A DNA stretch of 40,847 nt, from contig NZ_MJEH01000025.1 of assembly GCF_001742425.1 (NCBI RefSeq), positions 1 to 40,847 of the forward strand. The letters are read 5' to 3'. The stretch comes from Bacillus solimangrovi. Lineage in GTDB: Bacteria > Bacillota > Bacilli > Bacillales > Bacillaceae_N. The notes below the pieces were generated by a model. The model was not told the DNA's origin. It was given only the letters and a program-made list of their open reading frames with translations, and made no database searches. The position numbers and the translations under genes are program-made. Positions within the stretch are counted from its first letter, which is position 1. Each line of letters opens with the position of its first letter. This document shows positions 8,152-16,410 of this stretch, piece by piece.

Positions 8152-8745
8152 ATGTTCTTACTTAAATTGTTAACTGCAATAGTTTTATTGGTTTTGATTG
8201 CATATTTAATTCATCGTTATATATCAATTATAAGGTTATTGAATAAAAATGAAGCGGTTCTCTTTCCGAAGCAAGATAAGGAATTTGAAACTATTCTTAG
8301 CTACAATCAGGCTGTTGTGACGCAACCGAAGTTTGAAAAGCAAAAGCTTAACTTAGTCATAATGGGAGTTATTATTATTATAGTAATTATTATAAGTGTG
8401 TTTATTTTAACTGGATATTCTTTTAACTTTTATTCAATTATATTATTGTTATTAGTTCCATTTTTGTACATGGAGAGGTTTATGAATCTTTTCGCCTTCA
8501 CTAAAGAAGGATTATGGAGTGGTGATCGACTTATACGTTGGGAGAAAATCATTGAGTTTCAATTAATTCGAATCAATATGAATCATAAATATTATGGCTA
8601 TTCAAAGAACATTAACGACAAGTATGAATTGAAGATTAAAATTGGAAAATTACGTAAACTGAGCTATATTATTACGTCAGATGAGACAAAAGATCATATT
8701 ACTGAAATTCTCAAAAATAACGCTGTTGCTGAAGTTGGAGAGTGA
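8152..8745 (+). CDS. Membrane protein of unknown function
   Basis: 197 residues. A membrane segment lies at the extreme N-terminus (about 5-22) and two more at about 68-105, followed by a soluble C-terminal part containing EGLWSGDRLIRWEKI, a pattern reminiscent of DUF5673/PH-like membrane proteins. The ATG follows GAGGGATGATGTC. Its stop is immediately adjacent to the following gene, with no intergenic gap to the first ATG, so the two are probably co-transcribed. No function can be assigned. Confidence 0.65.
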   Translation: MFLLKLLTAIVLLVLIAYLIHRYISIIRLLNKNEAVLFPKQDKEFETILSYNQAVVTQPKFEKQKLNLVIMGVIIIIVIIISVFILTGYSFNFYSIILLLLVPFLYMERFMNLFAFTKEGLWSGDRLIRWEKIIEFQLIRINMNHKYYGYSKNINDKYELKIKIGKLRKLSYIITSDETKDHITEILKNNAVAEVGE

Positions 8746-8775
8746 ATGAAATGGATAACAGAGGAGCAGTGTAAT

Positions 8776-9594
8776 ATGGGAGACAAAATGTTATCGCGTG
8801 AAGAAATTGATGCGTTGTTAATGAATAAGAATGGGGTAGAACCCAACGAAGTTCCAGATTATCATGAAGTTCCTGAGTATATTGAAGAGCAACTTATGAG
8901 CCTTGCAACGGAAAAGATATCCACATACACTGACTCTTTACTAGTAGTCATAAGCAATCGACTTTTGAGTAAGATAGAAACAGAGAATATTGAGAGTTTT
9001 CAAGAATGGCAGCTAGTCCTCCAAATTGATGTTATTCGAACAATGGCACTTATTTTGACTGGTTACGAACCAACAATAAAGAAGGTAAATGAACTACTTT
9101 CTCTAAAAAATACGTATACATATAGTAATGTAGATTGGGAAAAACGACTACAATTGCTTATTCAATTTGTATCACGTTTATCTGATAAGGTATGGGAAGG
9201 CATTCATAAACAGGGTTCTGAACTTTCAACATCTTCCCTTTGGTTATATACATATCTACAGCAGGAACGAAGAACGATTGAATCATTGCATCGGATTGCG
9301 CCAAGAGATTTTCAAGTATTGTTAAGGGCGTTTTTGCAGAGGTATCATCTATCTGCCCTAGCGATATTAACAAAAAATTGTCCGCATGAAATAAGACAGT
9401 TCGTCTATCATAACTTGTCTTCACGCTTAAGACAGCAACTTGTTCAAGAGGAAGTTATTGTGAAGGAGCATTCAGAAAACATCTATGATTCGTTTAAGAT
9501 GAAGTTGATTAAGTTGGTCATCTCTCTTGAAGCAAAGGGAGACATCATTTTTCTTCATGCTCCATTCGTGAACAAAAAGAATAGAATCGAATAA
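8776..9594 (+). CDS. FliM N-peptide / FliG-like C-terminal chimera
   Basis: 272 residues. The first 15 read MGDKMLSREEIDALL, nearly the CheY-P-binding peptide of FliM (LSQ[DN]EIDALL). The FliM middle and C-terminal domains are absent. A helical region (30-165) is followed by residues about 175-257 that resemble the FliG middle/C-terminal repeat: alternating helices with LSALAILTKNCPHEIRQFVYHNLSSRLRQ... and the LIKLVISLEAKGDI ending seen in FliG (invariant pattern: ALkg-x5-v-x3-i-x2-NMs-x-R). The start at 8776 is chosen because GAGGAG lies 9 nt upstream and FliM begins at this point; ATG 8746 is also open. The role is unknown; a CheY-binding flagellar or CheY-P sink protein is possible. Confidence 0.6.
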   Translation: MGDKMLSREEIDALLMNKNGVEPNEVPDYHEVPEYIEEQLMSLATEKISTYTDSLLVVISNRLLSKIETENIESFQEWQLVLQIDVIRTMALILTGYEPTIKKVNELLSLKNTYTYSNVDWEKRLQLLIQFVSRLSDKVWEGIHKQGSELSTSSLWLYTYLQQERRTIESLHRIAPRDFQVLLRAFLQRYHLSALAILTKNCPHEIRQFVYHNLSSRLRQQLVQEEVIVKEHSENIYDSFKMKLIKLVISLEAKGDIIFLHAPFVNKKNRIE

Positions 9595-9739
9595 AGAGCA
9601 AAAAACTAGTCATATTCTGGCTCTTCTGTCGTAATTAATGTGGTAATTGGGATCGTATGTTACAGTATGACAAAGAGGCAAAACAGTGAATGAAGAGAAT
9701 TGAAGCTTAACAAAAAATGATTCGTATAGGGGGAGAAAG

Positions 9740-10294
9740 ATGAGCACAAGAGCATGGATTGTCATTGATTATACAAATGATTTTGTTTCAGCAGACGGAG
9801 CATTGACTTGTGGAGAACCAGCACAAGAGATGGAAGCTGACATTACATCATTAACAGAGCAAGCGATAAACGATGGGGACTTCGTCGTGTTCGCTGTTGA
9901 TGTACATAAGGAAAACGATCCTTATCATCCTGAAACAAAATTATATCCACCACATAATATTGCTCATACAGAAGGTAGGTTGTTGTTTGGAACATTGGAA
10001 AGCCTTTATCAAAGACAACGATATGCACACAACGTATATTATATGGATAAAACACGGTATAGTGCATTCAGTGGAACAGATCTAGAAATAAAATTACGTG
10101 AACGTGGAGTAACAGAGCTTCATTTATTAGGCGTGTGTACCGAGATTTGTGTATTGCATACTGCAATCGAAGCTTACAATAAAGGGTTCGATATCGTTAT
10201 TCATAAGAATGCTGTTGCAAGCTTTAATGAGCAGGGGCATGAATGGGCATTAGGGCATTTTAAGCACGCGCTTGGTGCGAAAGTTGTTGAATAG
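9740..10294 (+). CDS. pncA: Nicotinamidase, isochorismatase family
   Basis: 184 residues that follow PncA of Bacillus along their whole length. The catalytic triad is visible: Asp in VIDYTNDF (about residue 9), Lys in MDKTRYSAF (about 104) and Cys in GVCTEICVLH (about 137). Metal-binding residues lie in the AVDVH/PPHN segments. The enzyme hydrolyses nicotinamide to nicotinate in the NAD salvage pathway in the cytoplasm. The start ATG follows AGGGGGAGAAAG. It is flanked by a repeat element and a terminator downstream, so it is probably transcribed alone. Confidence 0.95.
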   Translation: MSTRAWIVIDYTNDFVSADGALTCGEPAQEMEADITSLTEQAINDGDFVVFAVDVHKENDPYHPETKLYPPHNIAHTEGRLLFGTLESLYQRQRYAHNVYYMDKTRYSAFSGTDLEIKLRERGVTELHLLGVCTEICVLHTAIEAYNKGFDIVIHKNAVASFNEQGHEWALGHFKHALGAKVVE

Positions 10295-10333
10295 GATGAC
10301 GAAATTTTAAATTGAAATGATTGTTATAGAGGA

Positions 10334-10509
10334 TGTTCAAAAAGTCAGGGGAAAAAGACTGTACTTTCACAGGATGTGTTGATCCCACGTTCGCCACAGG
10401 ACATGAAAGGTTTTAGTGGGCTTCCTTCATACCCTATTCGCAAGTGTTTTCGGAGAAGTAAATTCCTCGGTATAAGTCAACAGAGATGCTCCTCCGTCCT
10501 TTTTGAACA
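10334..10509. repeat. Dispersed repeat element of Bacillaceae
   Basis: A 176-bp non-coding unit bounded by 11-bp inverted ends, TGTTCAAAAAG (10334-10344) and CTTTTTGAACA (10499-10509), with the inner blocks CACAGGATGTG and CGTTCGCCACAGGAC. I recognise this end sequence and these blocks from a short repeat scattered through genomes of alkaliphilic and related bacilli. It looks like a miniature element without transposase. Its copy number here cannot be judged from one window. Confidence 0.65.
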
Positions 10510-10520
10510 GATTGCTTTAG

Positions 10521-10551
10521 AAAAAGGCTGCATTTTCACGCAGCCTTTTTT
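10521..10551 (+). terminator. Intrinsic terminator
   Basis: AAAAAGGCTGC (10521-10531) pairs perfectly with GCAGCCTTTTT (10540-10550), with an 8-nt loop and a T-run. It probably ends the pncA transcript, beyond the repeat. It is symmetric and could also serve the minus strand. Confidence 0.85.
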
Positions 10552-10620
10552 GTAATTTTGAAGTTCAATTATCTCAGGTCAATCACCCTGACCAGAAGAA
10601 AGTATTAATTAATGGGGGCC

Positions 10621-10725
10621 TTAGTATCCGTATCCACCAGCAAAACAAGCACATCCAACGATTATTAACAAGATGAATAATACAACGACTAAAGCAAATC
10701 CTCCACCATATCCTGCTTCTGCCAT
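10621..10725 (-). CDS. YjcZ-family sporulation mini-protein
   Basis: 34 residues: a short glycine-rich start (MAEAGYGGGF) followed by one membrane segment (ALVVVLFILLIIVGC) and a GGYGY end. This is the YjcZ/YrkC-like mini-protein pattern found in Bacillus spores. The ATG follows AGGAGTGATTGACAA. It lies next to spoVIF, as yjcZ does in B. subtilis, and a second family member lies on the other side of spoVIF. Confidence 0.85.
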   Translation of the reverse strand: MAEAGYGGGFALVVVLFILLIIVGCACFAGGYGY

Positions 10726-10956
10726 TTGTCAATCACTCCTTTTTGTATTTTCAAAATCAGTATATGTTTTGAGTGGTAACCGTGTGATGAATCCATGTTT
10801 TTTGTGTGTTAGCCTATTTTTAACGAATTAACCGAAGTTAACTCACCAGTAAACATCGAGCACTCACGTATAGTTAACGCATATTCGTTAACTATTAGGG
10901 AAAGAGAAAGAACTGATGGAAGTACTCCTTTATTGTAAGCATGTCAATTACGACAG

Positions 10957-11211
10957 CTATTTCTTGTTATCTCCCATCATTTTTGTAATTTCTGATAAAT
11001 CTTTTGGTCCATTTCCACTTAGAATGGTTTGAACAATCTTTTCTTCTGTCTCTTTTGATACCGGTTTATTTGCAAGGGTGGATACTTCCTTAATGACATG
11101 CCTTAATGTCTTTTCATCTTGTAAGTTAGCATTTTGCAAAGAATTGGCTAATTGAAAGACTTTATCCATTTTCACTCCAGTTTTCTTTTCGAAGTTACCG
11201 AATAAACCCAA
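10957..11211 (-). CDS. spoVIF: Stage VI sporulation protein F
   Basis: 84 residues, close in length and sequence to B. subtilis SpoVIF (YjcC): the block NFEKKTGVKMDKVFQLANSL is characteristic. SpoVIF acts in the mother cell in spore-coat assembly with the GerE-dependent genes. The start is a TTG at 11211, 7 nt behind GGAGG; the ATG at 11280 lies upstream of this ribosome site and adds residues absent from the family. It is flanked on both sides by YjcZ-family genes. Confidence 0.9.
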   Translation of the reverse strand: MGLFGNFEKKTGVKMDKVFQLANSLQNANLQDEKTLRHVIKEVSTLANKPVSKETEEKIVQTILSGNGPKDLSEITKMMGDNKK

Positions 11212-11476
11212 TTGATACCCTCCTTCCAAAGCATAGTCTAATAGCATAGTATGGGAAAGAATGTTACTTGGTATCGTCAAATGTCATGGTTTTTGAAAAG
11301 TGGTGAAAATGCCTATATAAATACTCAAAATAAAGAAGAAAAATCAAAGTTAACCTATTTGAGTGTCTATTTTTTCATCGTGGATGATGAATACCTATAC
11401 ATAATTAGTAAAACTACATACCTTATTATCAAGAGATATCCTTCTCTAGTATGGATATACGAGGGAGGTGAAAACT

Positions 11477-11611
11477 ATGAGTTGTGGATGTGGCTGTGGT
11501 GGTTATGGATATGGTGTTCAACCAGCACGTTCAGCAGGTAGCGGTTTTGCTTTGATCGTAGTATTATTCATCCTATTAATCATCATCGGATGTATATGCT
11601 TCTCTCACTAA
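11477..11611 (+). CDS. YjcZ-family sporulation mini-protein, cysteine-rich form
   Basis: 44 residues. The start MSCGCGCGGYGYG is rich in Cys and Gly; then comes the family's membrane segment FALIVVLFILLIIIGC and a short end with two more cysteines. GGAGG lies 8 nt before the ATG. The membrane segment is almost identical to that of the mini-gene at 10621-10725, so the two are paralogues. A strong terminator follows immediately. Confidence 0.85.
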   Translation: MSCGCGCGGYGYGVQPARSAGSGFALIVVLFILLIIIGCICFSH

Positions 11612-11632
11612 AGTAAAACATTCATAGGAATG

Positions 11633-11670
11633 AAAGGTTGACTCATTCGTTATCGAGAGTCAGCCTTTTT
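11633..11670 (+). terminator. Intrinsic terminator
   Basis: AAAGGTTGACTC (11633-11644) pairs with GAGTCAGCCTTT (11657-11668) through one G-U wobble, followed by a T-run. It ends the YjcZ-family transcript. Confidence 0.8.
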
Positions 11671-12103
11671 GTAATGAGTTAGATGATTAAATCATAATAA
11701 CATCGTTCACTTGAGAAGATGGATTCATTTATCACATGTTCACGATCGGTAAAATGCCACTGATAATAAGTTAGATTTTGTAAATAAGTACTTTTAAATA
11801 ATGATTCATTGAAAAGAAAATACGAATGGAATGAATAAACTTCCACTCTGTGTTACTTGTAGTTTTTTGAAATTAAATATCAGAAAATTATAAAAAATAA
11901 AATAAAAGGTCGATTGATGGTATATTTAAACTATTCCAATTTTTTCATAAGATTAGTGATATTTCCGCATAAAAATCGAATCATATGGTTTTAAATTCAT
12001 ATGATCGAGCTTCATTTCTATAACATACATGTCATGCTCATAGGTGTTTCGTGTCTTTTTACATAATAAAGCGAATTAGATGAAAAAGGGAGTTGAGAAC
12101 ATT
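11671..12103. other. Spacer before the chemoreceptor gene
   Basis: About 430 bp, AT-rich, without an ORF of note. I looked for a sigma-D promoter (TAAA-N15-GCCGATAT), expected for chemoreceptors, and found no clean match. I see no other feature in it. Confidence 0.5.
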
Positions 12104-14056
12104 ATGAAGTTAAGCATCCGTTACAAGCTACTCTTGTCATTTGCAGTTGTCCTACTCATACCAAGCTTATTAATTGGTTATATTGCCTTTCATAGTGCAA
12201 AGGATAAAATTTCTGAGAACTATGTGCAAAATGCCTCAGAAAATATTACTTTTGTCAGTCATATGTTAGATCAAATAGCTGTTCCTAAAAAAGCAGATGT
12301 GGAGTATTTTTCATCATTGATATCGATAAACGATCCGATGTCAGAAACATTTACGAAATTTGAGCAATATCATAAATTAAGAGAAGATGTTCAGCATGTA
12401 TACATTGGGACATCATCAGGGGATATGTACATTTCTCCTGATGCTGATTTAGAAGATGGATATGATCCGAGAAAAAGACCTTGGTATCAACAAGCTTTGG
12501 AAGCAAATGATACCGTTATTACAGAACCATACGTGGATGCAGTAACAGGAGAAATTACAGTTACAGTCGCTAGACCATTACATGATCATTCAGGAATTAT
12601 CGCAATTGACTTCAAATTAGATGAAATTTCTAAGGTTATTAATGATATCGAAATTGGTAAAGAAGGGTATGCATTCATATTAAGCCAAGATCAGAAGTTA
12701 ATTTCTCATCCGACAGCTGAAGTAGGAAAAGAAATGGAAGGAGACTGGGCTTCAAATTTATTTGAACAAGATTCAGGTGCATTTTCTTATAAAGAAGGTG
12801 GACAATCTAAAGAATTAGTCTTCTATACAAATGATACTACTCAGTGGAAAATAGCAGGAACATTAGCTACGAATGAGGTTAACAGTGAGGCACAACCAAT
12901 CTTAATTAAAACAGTGGTCGTGATTGCGTTATCGATTATAGTTGGAACGTTCATTGCATTAACCATTATTCGTTCGATTACGAAACCTTTGCAAACGATC
13001 AAAGAAGTAGCTGGAAATGTTACACATGGTGACTTAAGGGAAACAATTCATATTAGTAGTAAGGATGAGCTTGGAAAGTTGAGTGTTGCGTTTAATACGA
13101 TGATTGAATCATTACGTTCAATTTTATTCAACATTAATGGTCAAGCCAATTCACTTACTTCGACCTCGGAAGAATTTACAGCAAATACAGAACAGGCGAG
13201 TCATGCAACCGATCAAATTGCCGCTAATGTTCAAGAAGTGACAGCAGGCATCGAAAATCAATCAAATAACATTACTGAGATAACAAATATCATTCAACAG
13301 ATGACAGCTGATATCCACCAAATTGCTGAAAGTTCCAGACACGTAACAGAAACAGCAACCGAAGCAACATTAGCAGCTAATGAAGGTACAAAGTCAGTGC
13401 AGACATCTGAAGAACAGATGCATTATATTTCGGAAAAGATGAATGATATGAAAAATTCGGTTCAATCATTAGGTACTCGTTCATCAGAAATTGAAAACAT
13501 TATCGGTGTGATTACTCATATCGCTGAGGAGACGAATCTACTTGCATTAAATGCAGCGATAGAAGCATCACGAGCTGGAGAGGCAGGTAAGGGATTTGCG
13601 GTTGTTGCTCAAGAAATTCGTAAGCTTGCTAACCAATCGTCTGCATCAGCTGAACAAATTAAACACTTAATCAAAAATATTCAAACAGAAGTTTCTCAAG
13701 CTATTCAGCATACAAATGAAGGAACAACAGAAACAGCGAAAGGTTTGGAAATCGTTTCAAAAACAAGTCATTCCTTCGATAACATTGAGAAGCTTGTTGA
13801 ATCGGCAGCTACGCAAATCAGACAAGTATCTGATGCGTCACAGCATCTATCAAATGGTTCTGAGCAAATTATTAATTCAATTGAAGAGATTCGTAGTGTG
13901 TCAGAACATAACTCTTCGAACATTCAAACTGTATCAGCAGCAACTGAAGAACAATTAGCATCGATGGAAGAGATTGCTGCAAGTGCAGACAACTTATCAA
14001 AAATGGCTGAAGAACTTCAACAAGCCGTGTATCAATTTAAGTTTGATAAAGAGTAA
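12104..14056 (+). CDS. Methyl-accepting chemotaxis protein with amino-acid-type dCache domain
   Basis: 650 residues: TM1 (about 9-30), a periplasmic-side dCache_1 domain (about 35-265), TM2 (about 275-297), HAMP (about 298-350) and a long coiled-coil signalling domain with the hairpin tip [30 protein letters not shown]-type sequence. The dCache domain has Tyr120, Arg125, Trp127, Tyr128, Tyr143 and Asp169 in the spacing of the published amino-acid motif of dCache_1AA receptors (PctA numbering Y121, R126, W128, Y129, Y144, D173). It probably binds amino acids and signals to CheA. ATG 12104 is preferred because the hydrophobic segment begins there, though the ribosome site is not ideal. Confidence 0.92.
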   Translation: MKLSIRYKLLLSFAVVLLIPSLLIGYIAFHSAKDKISENYVQNASENITFVSHMLDQIAVPKKADVEYFSSLISINDPMSETFTKFEQYHKLREDVQHVYIGTSSGDMYISPDADLEDGYDPRKRPWYQQALEANDTVITEPYVDAVTGEITVTVARPLHDHSGIIAIDFKLDEISKVINDIEIGKEGYAFILSQDQKLISHPTAEVGKEMEGDWASNLFEQDSGAFSYKEGGQSKELVFYTNDTTQWKIAGTLATNEVNSEAQPILIKTVVVIALSIIVGTFIALTIIRSITKPLQTIKEVAGNVTHGDLRETIHISSKDELGKLSVAFNTMIESLRSILFNINGQANSLTSTSEEFTANTEQASHATDQIAANVQEVTAGIENQSNNITEITNIIQQMTADIHQIAESSRHVTETATEATLAANEGTKSVQTSEEQMHYISEKMNDMKNSVQSLGTRSSEIENIIGVITHIAEETNLLALNAAIEASRAGEAGKGFAVVAQEIRKLANQSSASAEQIKHLIKNIQTEVSQAIQHTNEGTTETAKGLEIVSKTSHSFDNIEKLVESAATQIRQVSDASQHLSNGSEQIINSIEEIRSVSEHNSSNIQTVSAATEEQLASMEEIAASADNLSKMAEELQQAVYQFKFDKE

Positions 14057-14073
14057 TCGTTTTGAAAGGAGAT

Positions 14074-14104
14074 GAATTCGTCTCCTTTCTTTTTCTTATT
14101 AATG
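14074..14104 (+). terminator. Intrinsic terminator
   Basis: GAAAGGAGA (14074-14082) pairs with TCTCCTTTC (14091-14099), followed by a T-rich tail. It ends the chemoreceptor transcript. Confidence 0.75.
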
Positions 14105-14237
14105 AGAATGAATGACAAGCATAAGGTTAGTAGTTATCACAGTTCTAGGATAGATAAATTGTAATTATCTGCATGCTTTGATAGCATGAGGTCAGATCCA
14201 AATTTTATTAATATTGTCATGATGAGATGGAGGAGAA

Positions 14238-14741
14238 ATGAAGATGGCTAATGCAAATGAAGTTTTCGGACAAGCTCTAGTAATGTCTCTAAAAGGTGAA
14301 CGTGGACATATTCCAATTGAAAGAGCACTATCTGATATTGATGCAGAACTAGCAGGCAAACAAATTGATGAAGTGCCTTATACGATCTATCAATTAGTAA
14401 AACATATGCTCTACTGGCAAGATAAGTTTTTGGAATTCCTTGATGGTGGTCAGCCAGTCATGCCTACAGCTGTTCATGAAATGTGGGAAGAAGAAAGTAA
14501 ACCAGCTAGTCCAGAGGAATGGAAAGAAACGATTGAACGTCTATTAAAAGGAACCGATCAAGCATGTGAAATTGCAATGAATGTTCAACTAGATGATACG
14601 TTAAATAAATGGCCGACAGAATCGAAGGCAAGCATTTTAAGAAATATGGCATCTCATAATTCATGCCATTTAGGAGAAATCATTTTAATGCGTCGATTAT
14701 TTGGAGCATGGCCACCTGTTGGCGGTGGGTATCCAGCTTAA
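14238..14741 (+). CDS. DinB-family protein
   Basis: 167 residues of a four-helix DinB/YfiT-like domain. The histidines expected to bind a divalent metal are in the helix KHMLYWQDKF and in the motif SHNSCHLGEI near the C-terminus. Members of the family include thiol-dependent S-transferases and many proteins of unknown role. The ATG follows GGAGGAG. It has its own terminator downstream and no obvious operon partner, so the substrate cannot be inferred. Confidence 0.8.
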   Translation: MKMANANEVFGQALVMSLKGERGHIPIERALSDIDAELAGKQIDEVPYTIYQLVKHMLYWQDKFLEFLDGGQPVMPTAVHEMWEEESKPASPEEWKETIERLLKGTDQACEIAMNVQLDDTLNKWPTESKASILRNMASHNSCHLGEIILMRRLFGAWPPVGGGYPA

Positions 14742-14758
14742 CGATCGTTGAAGTTCAT

Positions 14759-14800
14759 GCGGTGTTTACCAATGTCTTTTATAGGCATGTTAAAGACCGC
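14759..14800. terminator. Terminator between converging genes
   Basis: GCGGT (14759-14763) with GTTTACC-like sequence pairs imperfectly with the reverse at 14780-14800 (GGCATGTTAAAGACCGC). T- or A-rich flanks follow on both strands. It probably serves both the DinB gene and the GNAT gene. Confidence 0.55.
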
Positions 14801-14809
14801 TTTTACTTT

Positions 14810-15265
14810 TTAGTTAGAGTATTTTATCAATTGTGTTAGGAATATACCTTCAGCAATTTCATCCTGTTTATGTTCAATAAATCCATGTTTTTCGTACAAG
14901 TTAACAGCAGGTTGATTAGCAGTTCCTGTTTGAACAATAAAAGACTTCGCATGTTTCTGAGTCGTAAGAACATGATTAAGTAGAGCAGAAGCAATCCCCT
15001 TATTAAAATGGTCAGGATGCACGACCATTCGACAAATGTTAATACTTTCATCCATGCTCATATATGAGATAAATCCAGCGAGATTCCCTTCAACATAATA
15101 ACCATAAAATGTTTCATCACATTCTTGTAAATCTTGAATCGTATCAAATAACCTTGGAATACGATCAAACTGAATAAGTTCTGCTTCGACTTTGTATGAA
15201 GGTATTTGAATCTCAAGAATTTGTTCGGCTTCAGATTTATTTTTGTTGTTTATTTCTATTATCAA
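14810..15265 (-). CDS. GNAT-family N-acetyltransferase
   Basis: 151 residues of the GNAT fold. The acetyl-CoA pyrophosphate loop is recognisable as HPDHFNKGIASALL and the C-terminal block as NQPAVNLYEKHGF. The substrate is unknown. A TTG start at 15265 lies 7 nt behind AGGAGG; the ATG at 15271 sits only one base behind the ribosome site and is unlikely. Monocistronic. Confidence 0.82.
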   Translation of the reverse strand: MIIEINNKNKSEAEQILEIQIPSYKVEAELIQFDRIPRLFDTIQDLQECDETFYGYYVEGNLAGFISYMSMDESINICRMVVHPDHFNKGIASALLNHVLTTQKHAKSFIVQTGTANQPAVNLYEKHGFIEHKQDEIAEGIFLTQLIKYSN

Positions 15266-15374
15266 TTGCATCCCTCCTATGAGTTTTTATCATCTTTATA
15301 GAATAGTGTAAATATCATTATAACTTATTACTAATTTGAGAGAAAAATAGGTAAAAGAGTTAGGGGAGAAGTTC

Positions 15375-16139
15375 ATGATTAAGAAGTTTACATTTTTTTC
15401 GACGATATTAAATGAAGAGAGAACGATACGTATATACGTTCCGAAACGATATAAAGTAGAAGAGCATTCATATCCAGTGTTATATATGCATGATGGACAA
15501 AATGTATTGAACGATGAAGAAGCAGTTGGTGGAACATCTTTATTATTGGAACGTTATTTCGATCAACATGATGTGGAAATTATTGTTGTCGCAATTGATT
15601 CGAAAACAGGTGAAGATCGAATAAATGAATTTTGCCCGTGGGTAAACGGTGAATATAGTAGGCGAATCACAGGAAATGTAAGTTCCTTAGGTGGAAAGGG
15701 CACTGACTATGTTGATTTCATTGTGAAGGAATTGAAACCTTATATTGATAATGAGTTTCGAACATTGAAGCAGCAAACATATATGGGTGGAATATCATTA
15801 GGTGGACTTATTTCAACGTATGCGATGTGTAGATACCCACATATTTTTACTAGAGTTGCAGCCATTTCATCTGCTTATTTTCGAAATCAAGAAGAAATAG
15901 AGCAGTTAATCCGAAATACAAACTTATCAACAGTGGATAGATTCTACTTAGATTGTGGAACAAAAGAGTTAAGTCATAATGAAGCGGTGAGTCGTGAATT
16001 TGTCATATCTAATAAGGCGATTTATGAAATGGTAAAAGATAAAATTTCAGTCACACACTTTGAAACGATTAATAATGCTGAGCACAGTTACGCTTATTTT
16101 CAAAAACGAATCCCTAGTATTTGTTCTTTTTTATTATGA
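15375..16139 (+). CDS. Putative esterase, alpha/beta-hydrolase (esterase D type)
   Basis: 254 residues of the PF00756 type. The oxyanion/N-terminal block YPVLYMHDGQN, the nucleophile elbow GISLGG (about residues 138-143, catalytic Ser) and the C-terminal histidine in EHSYAYF are visible, with the acid expected near DCGTKE. No signal peptide, so a cytoplasmic hydrolase of esters, possibly of the ferric-siderophore or cell-wall type. The start follows AGGGGAGAAGTTC. The downstream spacer has a branched stem (16149-16205). Confidence 0.82.
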   Translation: MIKKFTFFSTILNEERTIRIYVPKRYKVEEHSYPVLYMHDGQNVLNDEEAVGGTSLLLERYFDQHDVEIIVVAIDSKTGEDRINEFCPWVNGEYSRRITGNVSSLGGKGTDYVDFIVKELKPYIDNEFRTLKQQTYMGGISLGGLISTYAMCRYPHIFTRVAAISSAYFRNQEEIEQLIRNTNLSTVDRFYLDCGTKELSHNEAVSREFVISNKAIYEMVKDKISVTHFETINNAEHSYAYFQKRIPSICSFLL

Positions 16140-16148
16140 GAAAACGAG

Positions 16149-16205
16149 AGTAAGAGAAGGGGAGAACTTCCTATTTCGTAAGCATGGTAAGTTCATGCTC
16201 TTACT
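16149..16205. other. Branched stem after the esterase gene
   Basis: AGTAAGAG (16149-16156) pairs with CTCTTACT (16198-16205), and GCATG (16182-16186) with CATGC (16194-16198) overlaps as an alternative inner stem. It may end the esterase transcript, or may be chance. Confidence 0.3.
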
Positions 16206-16251
16206 AAAAATGTAGGGCCACACTTATGTTACATATGTTACTGAAATATTA

Positions 16252-16264
16252 ACAAACGTTTTCA
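16252..16264. promoter_or_regulatory. Possible cre-like site
   Basis: ACAAACGTTTTCA resembles the catabolite-control (CcpA) consensus TGWNANCGNTNWCA on the minus strand, with several mismatches. It lies 150 bp before a secreted glucanase gene, a usual CcpA target. The match is weak. Confidence 0.25.
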
Positions 16265-16410
16265 ACGTACAAATTACCCTCATTAACTAATGTTAACCCT
16301 CGTACTACTATGTGAAATAAAAAGAAGGGAGATTACGGTGAATTAAATTTCTAATAGAAAAAAATATTTTCTATGGTTGTACGAATCAATAACTTCTCGG
16401 AGGTAACAAT

